Below, one piece after another: positions 62,933 through 64,000 of a stretch of 64,000 bases of DNA. The notes beneath the pieces were generated by a model that worked only from the letters and a program-made list of their open reading frames with translations, had not been told where the DNA came from and did not search any database. Source of the stretch: Candidatus Eisenbergiella merdigallinarum. Lineage in GTDB: Bacteria > Bacillota > Clostridia > Lachnospirales > Lachnospiraceae. A program made the translations under genes and the position numbers. Position 1 is the stretch's first letter. Every line of letters begins with the position of its first letter. The DNA lies in assembly GCA_019119355.1 (NCBI GenBank), contig DWXE01000016.1, positions 1-64,000 of the forward strand, read 5' to 3'.

Positions 62933-63843
62933 ATTCCATTTCCTCCTGAATCCCAATCGTTTTTCCGGTATTCCCCGGGAGTCATTCCCGTCAGCCGTTT
63001 GAACTGTTTCGCGAAATAGCCGGGGTTTTGAAAGCCGCAGCACAGTCCGATTTCGATGACGGGCATATCCGTGGAAATCAGAAATTCCGCCGCCACCGCC
63101 ACCCGTCTCCGGTTCAGATACTGCACCGGCGTCGTATGCAGGAGGGAAGAAAAAATCCTCTGGCATTCCCGGACGCAGATGCCGGAGCATTCCGCCAGCT
63201 GCGAAACGGTTACGGGCTCCATGTAGTGTTCATCCAGCCAGGCCAGCATTCGCTTCAGACGGATTTCCCGGTCGTTTTGCGGCCGGGCTTTCGCCAGGGG
63301 AGAAAGGTCCCGGAGCAGCAGAAAGATGCGGGACAGCGCGTCGCGGGCCAGAAATTCATATCCGTCTCTTTCCGTTTCGCAGTTTTGGAAAGCAGCTCGA
63401 AAAAGGCGGGCGATCTCATCGCCCGTATCCCCGTCGTTTTCCCGGAAGGAAAAAGCGCGCCCGCCCTGTTCCGCGAAAGGCTTCAGATACAGGATGTCGA
63501 AAGCGCTCCCCGGAACGCCGGACAGAATGCAGGGGTCGAACACAATGGAGCGGTAGCGGCAGGGCTGGCCGGGGGGAGAAGAAACTCCGTGGAGCACGTC
63601 GGAATTTACGAAGTATCCTTCGCCCGGACGCAGGTCGAATTCCGAATCGGCCAGGGAGATATGGGCGCTCCCTTCCTGCAACAGAAAGATCTCCATTTCG
63701 TGATGCCAGTGGGGAGGGATCTCCCCGCCGATATAATGCCTGATATCCCGGTCGTAGACGGCGCAGGGAAAGAGCGGCGTCCCGCGCTCCAGAATTTCCT
63801 GCCCGGTTTGCGTTTTCGGTATGGAATAAACGGGTTCGTTCAC
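62929..63843 (-). CDS. AraC-family transcriptional regulator with cupin sensor
   Basis: 304 residues using GTG 63843, preceded by AAAGGAGG at the right distance; the frame extends further up to 63978 without a better site. The N-terminal cupin has PHWHHEMEIFLLQEGSAHIS and LRPGEGYFVNSDVLHGV. The C-terminal double helix-turn-helix has VSQLAECSGICVRECQRIFS and IEIGLCCGFQNPGYFAKQFK. Such regulators sense sugars or other small molecules and activate linked genes. The coupled DinB-like gene is the likely target or partner. Confidence 0.9.
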   Translation of the reverse strand: MNEPVYSIPKTQTGQEILERGTPLFPCAVYDRDIRHYIGGEIPPHWHHEMEIFLLQEGSAHISLADSEFDLRPGEGYFVNSDVLHGVSSPPGQPCRYRSIVFDPCILSGVPGSAFDILYLKPFAEQGGRAFSFRENDGDTGDEIARLFRAAFQNCETERDGYEFLARDALSRIFLLLRDLSPLAKARPQNDREIRLKRMLAWLDEHYMEPVTVSQLAECSGICVRECQRIFSSLLHTTPVQYLNRRRVAVAAEFLISTDMPVIEIGLCCGFQNPGYFAKQFKRLTGMTPGEYRKNDWDSGGNGI

Positions 63844-63886
63844 CGCCCGCCGCCTCCTTTCTTCCTGAAACAGTCGTATTTGTTCT

Positions 63887-63915
63887 ATTATATTCCGCTT
63901 TTGAGGGAGAATCAA
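63887..63915 (-). promoter_or_regulatory. Promoter of the AraC/DinB-like operon
   Basis: On the minus strand TTGATT (63910-63915) and TATAAT (63887-63892) have a 17-base spacer and lie 44 bases before GTG 63843, which supports that start. The last 85 bases of the window beyond it show no gene. Confidence 0.82.
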
Positions 63916-64000
63916 TCCGAAAGATTCGCTATCATTGTATTTGGAGCAACAGTTCAGCCATGCAGGCGCATGTGGCAAAATGCCGCGTGGGAGCTTGCGC

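Overview
The window is a slice of a gut-type Firmicutes genome, probably class Clostridia (Lachnospiraceae or a close relative). I infer this from the Tn1549-like conjugation genes, strong AGGAGG ribosome sites, TTG and GTG starts, sigma-A type promoters with 17-base spacers, and the families seen. No rRNA, tRNA or CRISPR array was found, and the species cannot be fixed from the sequence alone. About three quarters of the window (1 to roughly 48.7 kb) is the right part of a large integrative and conjugative element (ICE). The rest is chromosome.

Positions 1-2098 are the right end of a smaller nested element (tnpW-like gene plus large serine recombinase). It sits inside the ICE's small Maff2 membrane-protein gene, of which only the last 27 codons remain at 2099-2182. 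From 2204 to 18325 runs the transfer operon: VirB6/TrbL-like channel protein, PrgI-like protein, VirB4 ATPase, an M23 + NlpC/P60 wall hydrolase, a Cys-rich DUF4366 surface protein, topoisomerase III and small accessory genes. A radical SAM enzyme and an XF1762-family protein are mixed in. No VirD4/TcpA coupling protein is present, so it presumably lies to the left. From 18416 to 31410 come a 3,400-residue methylase/helicase, a MobC-like protein, a Toprim protein and the relaxase. A complete TnpV-family gene lies out of frame inside the giant gene.

The ICE cargo and control region (31.4-43.5 kb) starts with a type III toxin-antitoxin module on the minus strand: consensus promoter, two 35-nt antitoxin RNA repeats, terminator, ToxN/AbiQ toxin. 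Next come a hairpin-rich region that may hold oriT, a LytTR response regulator convergent with a GHKL histidine kinase, and a 1,452-residue SLH surface protein. The surface protein has an adenine-poor C-type-lectin-like segment resembling a diversity-generating retroelement target. A pair of direct repeats with 21-bp period just upstream of its -10 box is a good candidate LytTR site. A sigma-like gene, about 550 bp of apparently structured non-coding RNA, ParB-like genes and three consecutive large serine recombinases complete the element. The ICE ends near 48.7 kb inside a GGDEF (diguanylate cyclase) gene whose 3' part remains.

The chromosome (48.7-64 kb) holds a three-subunit molybdenum hydroxylase (minus strand) divergent from a molybdate/tungstate-type ABC importer, a ModE-like regulator, a fused NTPase-MocA cofactor maturation protein and an NCS2 xanthine/urate-type permease. 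Together they form a coherent purine-hydroxylation and molybdenum-supply locus. After it come a DUF2156 protein, an M18 aminopeptidase, a phosphoribosyltransferase-like protein, and a DinB-like/AraC pair on the minus strand.
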